DNA of 33,945 bases from Bacillus sp. MM2020_1. GTDB lineage: Bacteria > Bacillota > Bacilli > Bacillales > Cytobacillaceae. Location of the stretch: positions 1 to 33,945 of the forward strand of contig JAANMP010000054.1 in assembly GCA_011250595.1 (NCBI GenBank), read 5' to 3'. Both the position numbers and the translations under genes were made by a program. Under the pieces are notes generated by a model. The model did not search any database, was not told the DNA's origin, and saw only the letters and a list, made by a program, of their open reading frames with translations. Numbering within the stretch: position 1 is the first letter of the stretch; each line of letters opens with the position of its first letter. Positions 17,033 through 23,608 of the stretch are shown here, piece by piece.

Positions 17033-17094
17033 TAACATTAATATGTTAAAAAACTGTGAAAGTCATTGGCAATTTATAATGAGTAGAGTATATT
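17033..17094 (+). promoter_or_regulatory. Sigma-A-type promoter with upstream palindrome (candidate sRNA promoter)
   Basis: TTGGCA (17066-17071) and TATATT (17089-17094) are 17 bp apart, each one base from consensus. Transcription would start near 17101. Upstream, TAACAT-TAAT-ATGTTA (17033-17048) is a perfect six-base palindrome that could be an operator. No open reading frame follows on this strand before the terminator at 17226. Confidence 0.55.
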
Positions 17095-17100
17095 AAAAAA

Positions 17101-17256
17101 GTAGAGAATATAGTGAAGCAATTCACATACTTTCGCTTATCAGGTTTGTTTTTAAACGAGTTCAACAATTATAATACCTCTCTTTGAACTCGCTAATTTT
17201 AGCTTTCCCCCTTTATTATATTAAAAGAAGCAGGAGATCCTGCTTCTTCTTTTTTG
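17101..17256 (+). ncRNA. Candidate small regulatory RNA with C-rich single-stranded segment
   Basis: Between a promoter and a rho-independent terminator, ~155 nt contain no convincing coding region but three hairpins. They are GTGAA-GCAA-TTCAC (17113-17126, GNRA-type loop); CGAGTTCAA (17157-17165) with TTGAACTCG (17184-17192), a perfect 9 bp stem; and the terminator. Between hairpins two and three is CTTTCCCCCTTTA (17203-17215), complementary to strong Shine-Dalgarno sequences. This layout (C-rich unpaired patch plus terminal hairpin) is that of known Gram-positive sRNAs such as RoxS/RsaE, though I do not recognise the sequence itself. Alternative: the segment is the 3' untranslated end of the glycosyltransferase transcript. 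Confidence 0.5.
17226..17255 (+). terminator. Bidirectional terminator between candidate sRNA and yfhD
   Basis: AGAAGCAGG (17226-17234), loop AGAT, CCTGCTTCT (17239-17247) is a perfect 9 bp stem. On the plus strand it is followed by TCTTTTTTG (strong); on the minus strand by TTTAATATAA (weaker). It can end both the plus-strand transcript and yfhD. Confidence 0.88.
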
Positions 17257-17262
17257 CTTAAG

Positions 17263-17445
17263 TTATTTTCTTGTTTTTACTCGTTGATTTGCAGCGTTGG
17301 CACGAGCAAGTGCCTCTAAGTCAGCATGATCCGCAAATTCTGCTGAGTATTCTACGTCTTTTCCATCCGTTTTTAGGTTCTTAGGTGTTTGTGGAAGTGA
17401 ACTTTTGTTACTATTACCAGTTCCACTATTATGCATACGTCCCAT
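17263..17445 (-). CDS. yfhD: YfhD family small sporulation-associated protein
   Basis: A 60-aa hydrophilic protein with an N-terminal Asn/Ser-rich half, the family segment SLPQTPKNLKTDGKDVEYS and an acidic/alanine-rich AEFADHADLEALARANAANQ. It matches the Bacillus YfhD family, whose function is unknown; small size and composition resemble spore-associated proteins. ATG at 17445 follows GAAGGGG about ten bases upstream. It lies downstream of yfhE on the same strand, separated by a structured 121-base interval, and ends at a bidirectional terminator. Forespore expression with yfhE is inferred. Confidence 0.85.
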   Translation of the reverse strand: MGRMHNSGTGNSNKSSLPQTPKNLKTDGKDVEYSAEFADHADLEALARANAANQRVKTRK

Positions 17446-17461
17446 TTCTAAAAACCCCTTC

Positions 17462-17527
17462 CATGGTTAACTTAGAGGAGCTGGATTGCTCCCTTTACTA
17501 TCATTTACAATTAGGAAGCTAACCATG
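17462..17527 (-). repeat. Long interrupted inverted repeat in the yfhD leader
   Basis: CATGGTTAACTT (17462-17473) and AAGCTAACCATG (17516-17527) pair over 12 positions with one G-U/mismatch. Inside lies a second small hairpin, GGAGC (17477-17481) with GCTCC (17488-17492). In the minus-strand RNA this would form a long stem ending just before the yfhD ribosome site. It may be an mRNA leader structure or a remnant of a small mobile repeat. Confidence 0.5.
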
Positions 17528-17532
17528 AATGG

Positions 17533-17559
17533 AAAAAACTTCAGCAAGGCGCTTGCGCT
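17533..17559 (-). terminator. Weak terminator / REP-like sequence after yfhE
   Basis: On the minus strand, GCAAG-CGC-CTTGC (17556 to 17544) forms a short stem with TTTTTT (17538-17533) five bases later. The AAGCGCAAGCGCCTTG core resembles a repeat I associate, from memory only, with Bacillaceae intergenic regions; I cannot verify copy number here. Confidence 0.35.
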
Positions 17560-17566
17560 TTTCTTA

Positions 17567-17701
17567 CTATAGTCTTGTTTTTTTGTCGTGATACCCGCCT
17601 GCACGGTCTGCCATTTTAAATTCTCTTTGGTAAGAGACCTCCTGCATACTCGTTAGGGAGTATTTGCCGCGATCCTTATCTTTTTTCTTTTTTTCCGCCA
17701 T
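17567..17701 (-). CDS. yfhE: YfhE family small protein
   Basis: A 44-aa very basic protein. After a lysine-rich start (MAEKKKKDKDRGKYS) comes LTSMQEVSYQREFKMADRA and GGYHDKK, recognisable as the YfhE family of spore-formers; its function is unknown. The start used (17701) has AAAGGA about nine bases upstream; an in-frame ATG three codons earlier lies almost on that ribosome site. It heads a minus-strand pair with yfhD. Upstream is a promoter resembling the sigma-F class, so forespore expression is inferred. Confidence 0.85.
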   Translation of the reverse strand: MAEKKKKDKDRGKYSLTSMQEVSYQREFKMADRAGGYHDKKTRL

Positions 17702-17786
17702 TTTGCTCATTCCTTTCAACATTTTTTTTCGTTAATCGTAATCAAGCTATGTGGTAAAAAATAAAAGCACATTATGTACTTATTTC

Positions 17787-17816
17787 CATTTTTACCTTTT
17801 GAGAAAGGAATGATAC
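17787..17816 (-). promoter_or_regulatory. Candidate sigma-F-type promoter of yfhE
   Basis: Read on the minus strand, GTATC (17816-17812) then 15 bp then GGTAAAAATG (17796-17787). The second element fits the sigma-F -10 consensus GGNAANAHTR at every position; the first is one base from GTATA. Expected transcript start is ~80 bases before yfhE. Confidence 0.55.
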
Positions 17817-17821
17817 TTTTT

Positions 17822-18730
17822 TTAAGAAAATATATTTTTCAAAGCCATTTTTAAATCTGGATACATAAATTGATAACCATTTTCTAAAAGCATCTCCGGT
17901 AAGACCTTTTGGCCCTCCACAACCAATGTGCTCATTTCACCTAAGAGCAGCCTTAGTGCAAAGCTTGGGACGGGGAGCCAATGGGGCCGGTGTAATACCT
18001 GTGCCAATGTTTTTCCAAATTCACTCATTGTTACTGGGTTCGGTGCCGTGAAATTGATGGATCCCTGTATTTGTTCACTTTCAATTATAAAAGATATCGC
18101 GTGAATCACATCCTCGATATGAATCCAAGACATCCACTGACGTCCACTACCAATCGGACCACCAATAAATGATTGATAAGGGAAAGCTATTTTTGGCAAG
18201 GCCCCTTGCTGTTTATCCAGGATAATTCCAAACCTACATAAGACCGTACGTATCCCTAATTGGGCAGCCTTGTTTGCCTCATTTTCCCATTGCCTGACGG
18301 TTTGAGATAAGAAATCATTGCCGAATCCATGGTTATCTTTTTCAATGAAAATTTTCTCCTCAGACGTTCCATAAACCCCAATTGCACTTGCATTAATGAG
18401 CGCTTTTGGCTTTCTGTCTAATCTATTCATGATGTCTAACAGTGCTTGAACAGATTCTAAGCGGCTGTTTAAAATCTTTTCTTTTCTTCGTACTGTCCAT
18501 CGTCCACTATTAATCGATTCGCCGGCAAGGTTGATAAAAATATCAGTACCTTCGAGTTCTTGAATAGGGCTTGAACTATCATTTAGCCATTGAACGTATC
18601 GAATTCCATCGGCAGGACTTGTGTCTTTGGTTTGTCTTGATAAAATAATTACTTCATGATTGTTTTTCAACAATTGGTCTGTTAGAGCTTTGCCTACAAA
18701 GCCTGTTCCGCCAGCTATCGTAATTTTCAT
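17822..18730 (-). CDS. yfhF: TIGR01777-type NAD(P)-binding epimerase-like protein YfhF
   Basis: A 302-aa extended short-chain dehydrogenase-like protein. The N-terminal ITIAGGTGFVGKALTDQL is a Rossmann GxxGxxG motif; INLAGESINSGRW and INASAIGVYG follow the NAD site, and the C-terminal segment PVPSFALRLLLGEMSTLVVEGQ is the DUF1731-type tail of this family. Related to SulA-like/YfcH proteins; the substrate is unknown. Start ATG 18730 has AAGGGGG (minus strand, 18744-18738) eight bases before it. It is divergent from recX, as in B. subtilis as I recall that region. Confidence 0.9.
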   Translation of the reverse strand: MKITIAGGTGFVGKALTDQLLKNNHEVIILSRQTKDTSPADGIRYVQWLNDSSSPIQELEGTDIFINLAGESINSGRWTVRRKEKILNSRLESVQALLDIMNRLDRKPKALINASAIGVYGTSEEKIFIEKDNHGFGNDFLSQTVRQWENEANKAAQLGIRTVLCRFGIILDKQQGALPKIAFPYQSFIGGPIGSGRQWMSWIHIEDVIHAISFIIESEQIQGSINFTAPNPVTMSEFGKTLAQVLHRPHWLPVPSFALRLLLGEMSTLVVEGQKVLPEMLLENGYQFMYPDLKMALKNIFS

Positions 18731-18805
18731 TTTTTCGCCCCCTTATCACGTTAATCTTACAATATATAAAGAGGAATATGGTAAAGTATTATTGAGGTGA
18801 ATAAC

Positions 18806-19621
18806 GTGGCTATTATTACAAAGATCACCACACAGCAGAAAAATACGGACCGCTTCAATATCTTTATGGATTACGGCAAGGGTAAGGGTGAGGAATTTGC
18901 CTTTAGTGTTGACAGTGATGTGCTAATCAAATTTCAATTAAAAAAAGGAATGGAGCTTGATGATTTTTCTTTTGTGGAAATTCAGTATCAAGACGACATT
19001 CGCAAAGCATACAACAAGGCTATTCATTATTTGGCTAGAAGAATGAGGTCGGAAAAAGAAATAAAGGATTATCTTTTGTCAAAAGAAATAGATGAACCTG
19101 TCATCAATGAAATTCTTCATAAATTAATTTCACTGAAATACATAAATGACGAAGAGTTCGCCTTAGCTTATGTACGAACTCAAGCCAATACCACGGATAA
19201 AGGTCCCAATGTAATCAAAATGGAACTGAAGGAAAAAGGAATTGCTGAAGGTATTCTCAATCAGTCATTAAAAGAATTTCCCTTGGAGCAGCAAATCGAG
19301 AAGGCAACAAAAATAAGTGTTAAGTTTTTTGATAAGCAAGCAAAGGACTCACTAAAGATTCAAAAACAAAAGCTTGAGAATTTGCTCCTTAGAAAAGGGT
19401 ATTCTTATGAAGTCATAAATATTGCAGTTAATGAAACTTGGATAAATAACGAAGCGGATGAGGAAATGGAAGCGATCCGATTCCAGGCTGAGAAGGCCCA
19501 TCGAAAGTTTAATAAATACAGTGGCTTTGAATACGAACAAAAGATGAAGCAGGCCTTATATCGAAAAGGCTTCCCCATCGAATTGATTGAAACATACTTA
19601 TCACAAATAGAAAAATCATGA
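18806..19621 (+). CDS. recX: Regulatory protein RecX
   Basis: RecX binds RecA filaments and modulates recombination and SOS activity. This 271-aa protein has the family body of three-helix repeats: IHYLARRMRSEKEIKDYL, KYINDEEFALAYVRTQ, KGPNVIKMELKEKGI and further copies in the C-terminal half. The long form (~270 aa, versus ~165 in E. coli) is usual for Bacillus. GTG 18806 is preceded by TGAGGTG with six bases spacing; a GTG at 18797 lies inside that ribosome site. Its stop codon is inside the 5' arm of a bidirectional terminator. Confidence 0.93.
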   Translation: MAIITKITTQQKNTDRFNIFMDYGKGKGEEFAFSVDSDVLIKFQLKKGMELDDFSFVEIQYQDDIRKAYNKAIHYLARRMRSEKEIKDYLLSKEIDEPVINEILHKLISLKYINDEEFALAYVRTQANTTDKGPNVIKMELKEKGIAEGILNQSLKEFPLEQQIEKATKISVKFFDKQAKDSLKIQKQKLENLLLRKGYSYEVINIAVNETWINNEADEEMEAIRFQAEKAHRKFNKYSGFEYEQKMKQALYRKGFPIELIETYLSQIEKS

Positions 19622-19639
19622 CAAAACGTCATGATTTTT
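19611..19639. terminator. Bidirectional terminator between recX and the convergent SDR gene
   Basis: AAAAATCATGAC (19611-19622) pairs with GTCATGATTTTT (19628-19639) in 12 perfect pairs around a 5-base loop. Both recX (ends 19621) and the minus-strand gene (ends 19629) have their stop codons within the stem. Confidence 0.93.
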
Positions 19640-20309
19640 TACTTTCGATGATAATTGAGTCTTGATCCATCTGTTCGATAATTAGTTTAGCCACTTCCTG
19701 AGGAGAGCGAAAACGGGAGGTATCTTTCACATGGTCACTATTTTTCCAAAATGGGGTATCCATTCCACCCATATATACTGCATTGAATTTAATCCCACTA
19801 CCTTCGTACTCTTTCTGTAGACTCTCTGTAAAGCCTCGTACTGCGAATTTACTGGCAGCATATACTGCCTCATTCACTTTTCCACGCAAACCGGCTGTGG
19901 AAATGATATTCATGATTCGTCCCTCAGATCCCTTAAGTAACAGAGGTAAAATTGCTCTAGTCATTAACAGTGTCCCTAAAATATTTGTATTAATCATTTC
20001 AGTTATATGATGTTCATCCATTTCCACAAATGAACCAAAATGACCCAAACCTGCATTATTAACTAAACCGTATATATTATTATATGTGTGGCTTATTTCT
20101 TCCACTTTTTGCGAAATATCTTCAGCTTTTCCTATATTTAATTGGAGAATATCAGCTCTTCCTCCCAACGCGATAATTTCTTCTTTTGTTGTGATTAATT
20201 TTTCAAGTGTCCGACCTGTTAACAGTAGGTGATAATCTTGTTGCGATAAGAGATGCGCTATTTCTTTTCCTAAGCCTGAGCCTGCGCCAGTAATAATGAT
20301 CGTTTTCAT
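19629..20309 (-). CDS. Short-chain dehydrogenase/reductase of unknown substrate
   Basis: A 226-aa classical SDR. TGAGSGLGKEIA is the NAD(P) loop, LVNNAGLGHFG the NNAG motif, and ISTAGLRGKVNEAVYAASKFA holds the catalytic Ser, Tyr and Lys. An Arg after the second strand (LTGRTLEK) favours NADP(H). Start ATG at 20309 has AAAGGAGA eleven bases upstream; longer in-frame starts reach into yfhH and lack a ribosome site. I do not remember a counterpart at this exact position in B. subtilis, so it may be a lineage-specific insertion between recX and yfhH. The reaction cannot be told from sequence. Confidence 0.88.
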   Translation of the reverse strand: MKTIIITGAGSGLGKEIAHLLSQQDYHLLLTGRTLEKLITTKEEIIALGGRADILQLNIGKAEDISQKVEEISHTYNNIYGLVNNAGLGHFGSFVEMDEHHITEMINTNILGTLLMTRAILPLLLKGSEGRIMNIISTAGLRGKVNEAVYAASKFAVRGFTESLQKEYEGSGIKFNAVYMGGMDTPFWKNSDHVKDTSRFRSPQEVAKLIIEQMDQDSIIIESKKS

Positions 20310-20394
20310 AAGTAATCTCCTTTGTACAAAAGTTCTGCCTTTATTAATACTATTATAATATACTAAAATAGAGGTATAAGGGGAGTGAGTTAAT

Positions 20395-20718
20395 ATGCAA
20401 CAGGAGAAACGATATAGTACTATGACGGAACATGAGTTAAGACTGGAAATTGGCACGCTTCAAGAGCAAGCAAGAAAGGCCGAACAAATGGGTATGGTGA
20501 ATGAGTTTGCCGTGCTTGAAAGAAAAGTTCAAATGGCGAGAGCGTACCTTATTGACCCTAACTTGTTTAAATCTGGAGAAATTTATGAAATTGAAGGGGA
20601 TCCAGGACAATATTTTAAAATTGATTATATGAATGGTGTATTCGCTTGGGGGTACCGACTTTCAGGGAATGGAAAAGAAGAGGCTTTACCCATTTCACTA
20701 TTGAATAAGCAAAAGTAA
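20395..20718 (+). CDS. yfhH: YfhH family protein (DUF1811), function unknown
   Basis: A 107-aa protein with the family segments KRYSTMTEHELRLEIGTL, a helical EQARKAEQMGMVNEFAVLERKVQMARAYL-type region, and a C-terminal beta-rich half ending in NGVFAWGYRLSG and EEALPISLL. This corresponds to B. subtilis YfhH. The N-terminal half is predicted helical, the C-terminal half like a small SH3-type barrel; no function is known to me. ATG 20395 follows AAGGGGAGTGAG. The 85-base AT-rich gap to the divergent SDR gene has TATAAT at 20354-20359 without a clear -35. Confidence 0.9.
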   Translation: MQQEKRYSTMTEHELRLEIGTLQEQARKAEQMGMVNEFAVLERKVQMARAYLIDPNLFKSGEIYEIEGDPGQYFKIDYMNGVFAWGYRLSGNGKEEALPISLLNKQK

Positions 20719-20724
20719 TCATAG

Positions 20725-20760
20725 GACAAACCAGAGAGTAAACCCTCTGGCTTGTCTTGT
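20725..20760 (+). terminator. yfhH terminator
   Basis: GACAA-A-CCAGAG (20725-20736) pairs with CTCTGG-C-TTGTC (20745-20756) with one internal mismatch, loop of eight, followed by TTGTGTTTAC. The T tract is interrupted, so efficiency is uncertain. It may also serve the convergent sspK. Confidence 0.75.
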
Positions 20761-20776
20761 GTTTACTTAAAATCGA

Positions 20777-20953
20777 TTATTTATAAACTTGTGGTGACTC
20801 ATCATCGCGTTCACCTGATGCACGCATCCGCTCTTGTGGGTGGGTATTTATTGTGCCGTCTGCTCTTTTTGAAGCATATTCTGCTTTTGCTCTTGGCTCT
20901 CCCTCGAGCTTGTTATTATTTTGATTTGGGAAATTCGTTGCTTTATTTCTCAT
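20777..20953 (-). CDS. sspK: Small acid-soluble spore protein K (SspK)
   Basis: A 58-aa minor spore protein. After MRNKATNFPNQNNNKLEGE it has the diagnostic EPRAKAEYASKRADGTIN and HPQERMRASGERDD. The B. subtilis protein ends soon after that motif; this one carries a few extra residues (DESPQVYK). ATG at 20953 is preceded by GGAGGTACAGC, a good ribosome site. It lies between yfhH and yfhJ on the opposite strand, as in B. subtilis as I recall it. Forespore sigma-G expression is expected from the family, but I could not find a convincing sigma-G promoter; a nested inverted repeat lies upstream. Confidence 0.93.
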   Translation of the reverse strand: MRNKATNFPNQNNNKLEGEPRAKAEYASKRADGTINTHPQERMRASGERDDESPQVYK

Positions 20954-20981
20954 GCTGTACCTCCATCAAGGGAATGAGAAC

Positions 20982-21017
20982 ACGTGAAAAGCAAAGCATT
21001 CTCAATGCTTACCACGT
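20982..21017. repeat. Nested inverted repeat upstream of sspK
   Basis: AAGCATT (20994-21000), CTC, AATGCTT (21004-21010) is a perfect 7 bp palindrome with a 3-base centre, flanked by ACGTG (20982-20986) and CACGT (21013-21017). Position ~30-65 bases upstream of the sspK start suggests an operator or leader hairpin. Confidence 0.5.
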
Positions 21018-21080
21018 AAAGATAGTATCTGCTTTTTTAAAATAGGTTATGTTAAAAGAAATTGGCAATGAGGTGAAGAC

Positions 21081-21350
21081 ATGAATGATTATCATGAACG
21101 ATTAACAAAAATGCTATTAGATAAAAACAAGCAACTCTCTTATAACCAAGCAAGAACCTGGGTCGAGCTGCTTTGGGAAGATTTTGAAACGACCCATGCA
21201 AAAGCAGGCAGGGAATATATGGGCAGTGAAATGGCTGAAAGAATTGTAAGGCAATGGATTGAAAACTACGGTGATAAACTGCATGAATTTGCAGCAACAA
21301 ACCCTAAATATAAGGATTATTTAAATCAGGATAAAAATAGCTTCAACTAA
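21081..21350 (+). CDS. yfhJ: YfhJ family (WVELL) protein, function unknown
   Basis: An 89-aa protein with the family WVELLWEDFETT motif, preceded by KMLLDKNKQLSYNQART and followed by GREYMGSEMAERIVRQWIENYG. It is predicted mostly helical and soluble, with no catalytic signature. It matches Bacillus YfhJ by content and position. ATG 21081 follows GAGGTGAAGAC. It ends at a bidirectional terminator shared with yfhP. No function is known to me. Confidence 0.9.
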   Translation: MNDYHERLTKMLLDKNKQLSYNQARTWVELLWEDFETTHAKAGREYMGSEMAERIVRQWIENYGDKLHEFAATNPKYKDYLNQDKNSFN

Positions 21351-21379
21351 AAAAGCGAGTGACAAAGTCACCGCTTTTT
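21350..21379. terminator. Bidirectional terminator between yfhJ and yfhP
   Basis: AAAAAGCG (21350-21357), a bulged A, GTGAC, loop AAA, GTCAC, CGCTTTTT (21372-21379). Thirteen pairs with T-runs on both strands; the yfhP stop codon lies at its edge. Confidence 0.9.
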
Positions 21380-22358
21380 AACTTGGAATGATGCTTAATT
21401 TTTTTCGTAATTTCTTCTCACTAAACACCCACCCCGTATAAGAGCTAATGGGCTTTAAGTTACAATCTAATTGAACGACGGCCACAAACGGATAGTGTCC
21501 ATTGCTCCGATAGCGTAAGTCAATAAATCGCACTTCGTAAAAATCAATGTATTCATCGACTTCCCACCGGTAGACTGGTGAAAAAGATAAAAATGCGGAA
21601 AGATTTTTATCCTTTTTGGCCGCCTCGATTACGGGTGTTTTCGGTACAGGAATTCGGTTAAAATGATCTAAAATTTCCACTTGGTTATTAACTGCTTTTC
21701 CAACAAAAAATTGTTCCTTGTTCATGGCAGCAATTCTCCATTGATGAAACCTCATCGTGGGGGCAATAATTATTTCTGTTGCATTGGGAATAATTCTTCT
21801 TACCTCACCCAAAACCCTATTTTTCGCCCTAAAACGAGCGAGATAGTAAGCTACAATAACTGCATACATGATCAAAAAAGTATAACCCGGATTGGCTCCT
21901 AACAACCAAATAGCGATTCCAAGGATATGAATCCCAAAGATAATCGGGTCAAACGTATTTATTACACCCAGCGCGACCCATTTTGTTGAAAAAGGCCTAA
22001 GAGCCTGTGTACCGTAAGCATTAAATATATCAACAAATACATGGATAAAAACCGCTGCAAAGGTCCAAGCCCATAAATGAAAAAGATTGGCATCAGGGAA
22101 AAACGGATAGATAACGGCTAACAGGACGAGTGGCCACAAGATTACAGCAGGGATGGAGTGAGTAATCCCGCGATGATTGCGAATGTATATGGCATTATTC
22201 CTTAGCTTCAAAACAGTATCAATATCAGGTATTTGCGACCCGGCAATGGTTGCAATTAAAACACTCGTCGTGGTCGCGTGGTTGCTAAATACTGCGGGAT
22301 CGAGTGTAGCGAGACCACCAAGAGCAATACCCATGACAACATGAGTTCCTGTATCCAA
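21378..22358 (-). CDS. yfhP: YfhP, membrane-bound metal-dependent hydrolase (YdjM/LexA-binding family)
   Basis: A 326-aa integral membrane protein. The N terminus MDTGTHVVMGIALGG carries a conserved His, followed by SQIPDIDTVLKL, NHRGITHSIPAV and IHVFVDIFNAYGT, whose His/Asp residues are the family's probable metal ligands. About five hydrophobic helices occupy the first two thirds; the C-terminal third is soluble. I chose TTG 22358 because AAAGGAGG lies eight bases upstream; the in-frame ATG at 22400 precedes that site. Database notes I recall suggest that B. subtilis YfhP lowers transcription of mutY, fabL and sspE, its neighbours here too; enzymatic activity is unproven. Confidence 0.88.
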   Translation of the reverse strand: MDTGTHVVMGIALGGLATLDPAVFSNHATTTSVLIATIAGSQIPDIDTVLKLRNNAIYIRNHRGITHSIPAVILWPLVLLAVIYPFFPDANLFHLWAWTFAAVFIHVFVDIFNAYGTQALRPFSTKWVALGVINTFDPIIFGIHILGIAIWLLGANPGYTFLIMYAVIVAYYLARFRAKNRVLGEVRRIIPNATEIIIAPTMRFHQWRIAAMNKEQFFVGKAVNNQVEILDHFNRIPVPKTPVIEAAKKDKNLSAFLSFSPVYRWEVDEYIDFYEVRFIDLRYRSNGHYPFVAVVQLDCNLKPISSYTGWVFSEKKLRKKLSIIPS

Positions 22359-22484
22359 AAGGAAATCCTCCTTTAATATAGTTCTTGTCAAACGAAACAA
22401 TTTGAATTATCGTAAAACGAAATACATTATTTATTATATTGCCTTTTTTCATATGGTTTAACTACACCTGGAGGAATAAAAGTT

Positions 22485-23585
22485 ATGATTATTGAACTAA
22501 AGAATTTAGAAAAAATCAATATATATGCTTTTCAAAATGATTTGATTTCCTGGTTTAAACAGGAACAACGGGACTTGCCCTGGCGAAAGGACCAAGACCC
22601 ATACAAAATATGGGTCTCAGAAATTATGCTCCAACAAACAAGAGTGGATACGGTAATTCCTTATTTTAATCGCTTTATCGAATGGTTTCCCACGATTGAA
22701 GACCTTGCCAAGGCAGAGGAAGATAAAGTGCTAAAGGCCTGGGAAGGACTGGGATATTATTCAAGGGTTCGAAATTTACAATCGGCTGTACAGGAAGTAA
22801 GCGAGAAATATAACGGTGAAGTGCCAAACACCCCAGAAGAGATTGCCAGACTAAAAGGGGTTGGACCGTATACGGCAGGTGCCATATTAAGTATTGCCTA
22901 CGGAATTCCTGAGCCTGCTGTTGATGGAAACGTAATGAGGGTAATTTCGAGAGTCCTTTCCATCTGGGATGATATTGCCAAACCATCTTCGCGCAAGATT
23001 TTTGAAAAAGCAGTTCGACAGTTAATTTCACATGATGACCCATCTTCATTCAACCAAGCATTAATGGAGTTGGGGGCGTTAATTTGTACGCCAACCTCTC
23101 CAGCTTGCTTATTATGTCCAGTACGTGACCATTGCCAAGCTTTTGATGAGGGAGTTCAAAATGAACTGCCGATAAAGACTAAAAAAACCAAGACACGTGA
23201 CGTTCAACTTGCTGCAGCGATATTAGTAGATGAAAATAATAGGGTATTAATTCACAAGCGTCCTTCAACAGGTCTGCTTGCGAACTTATGGGAATTCCCT
23301 AATGTAGAAATCCATCATCCCTTACAAAAGGAGCGGGAGCAAATTGCAGAATTGTTCCAGAGTTCTCTTAATGTAAACATAAAACTCGAGAGAATTATTG
23401 GGCAGATTGAACATACCTTTTCACATTTAGTCTGGAATATTAAAGTATATTCAGGGACGGTAATTTCTGCCTTTCAGGAAAGTGAAGAATGGAAACTTGT
23501 TTCATTTGAAGAAATGGAAGAGTTTGCTTTCCCAGTATCTTCACAAAAAATGCTCAAGCTTTATCACGAATATCAAATGGAATGA
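22485..23585 (+). CDS. mutY: A/G-specific adenine DNA glycosylase MutY
   Basis: MutY removes adenine mispaired with 8-oxoguanine. The 366-aa protein has catalytic Glu46 in VSEIMLQQTRVDTV, the helix-hairpin-helix LKGVGPYTAGAI, catalytic Asp147 in AVDGNVMRV, and a 4Fe-4S cluster with Cys201-X6-Cys208-X2-Cys211-X5-Cys217. The C-terminal third is the NUDIX-like 8-oxoG recognition domain (AAILVDENNRVLIHKRP, LLANLWEFPNVE). ATG 22485 follows GGAGG with ten bases spacing. It is divergent from yfhP; TTGAAT (22402-22407) with CATTAT 17 bp later is a possible but weak promoter. Confidence 0.95.
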   Translation: MIIELKNLEKINIYAFQNDLISWFKQEQRDLPWRKDQDPYKIWVSEIMLQQTRVDTVIPYFNRFIEWFPTIEDLAKAEEDKVLKAWEGLGYYSRVRNLQSAVQEVSEKYNGEVPNTPEEIARLKGVGPYTAGAILSIAYGIPEPAVDGNVMRVISRVLSIWDDIAKPSSRKIFEKAVRQLISHDDPSSFNQALMELGALICTPTSPACLLCPVRDHCQAFDEGVQNELPIKTKKTKTRDVQLAAAILVDENNRVLIHKRPSTGLLANLWEFPNVEIHHPLQKEREQIAELFQSSLNVNIKLERIIGQIEHTFSHLVWNIKVYSGTVISAFQESEEWKLVSFEEMEEFAFPVSSQKMLKLYHEYQME

Positions 23586-23608
23586 ACGCCGCATGAGCGG
23601 CGTTTTTT
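23586..23608 (+). terminator. mutY terminator
   Basis: ACGCCGC (23586-23592), loop ATGA, GCGGCGT (23597-23603) followed by six Ts; it starts directly after the mutY stop and touches the convergent yfhS stop. Confidence 0.92.

Noticed and set aside
16867..17060. Chromosomal origin of replication (oriC)
   Set aside because: DnaA boxes and AT-rich DNA are present, but dnaA, dnaN, rpmH, gyrB or other origin-flanking genes are absent.
20310..20394. Sigma-A promoters in the SDR-yfhH divergent gap
   Set aside because: TATAAT-like strings exist on both strands but no -35 hexamer at 16-18 bp on either, so no call was made.
20310..20456. N-terminal extension of the SDR protein
   Set aside because: No ribosome site, overlaps yfhH, and the extra residues precede the normal Rossmann start; ATG 20309 has AAAGGAGA.
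20752..21045. 97-aa plus-strand reading frame
   Set aside because: It is antisense to sspK, lacks a ribosome site and has no recognisable features.
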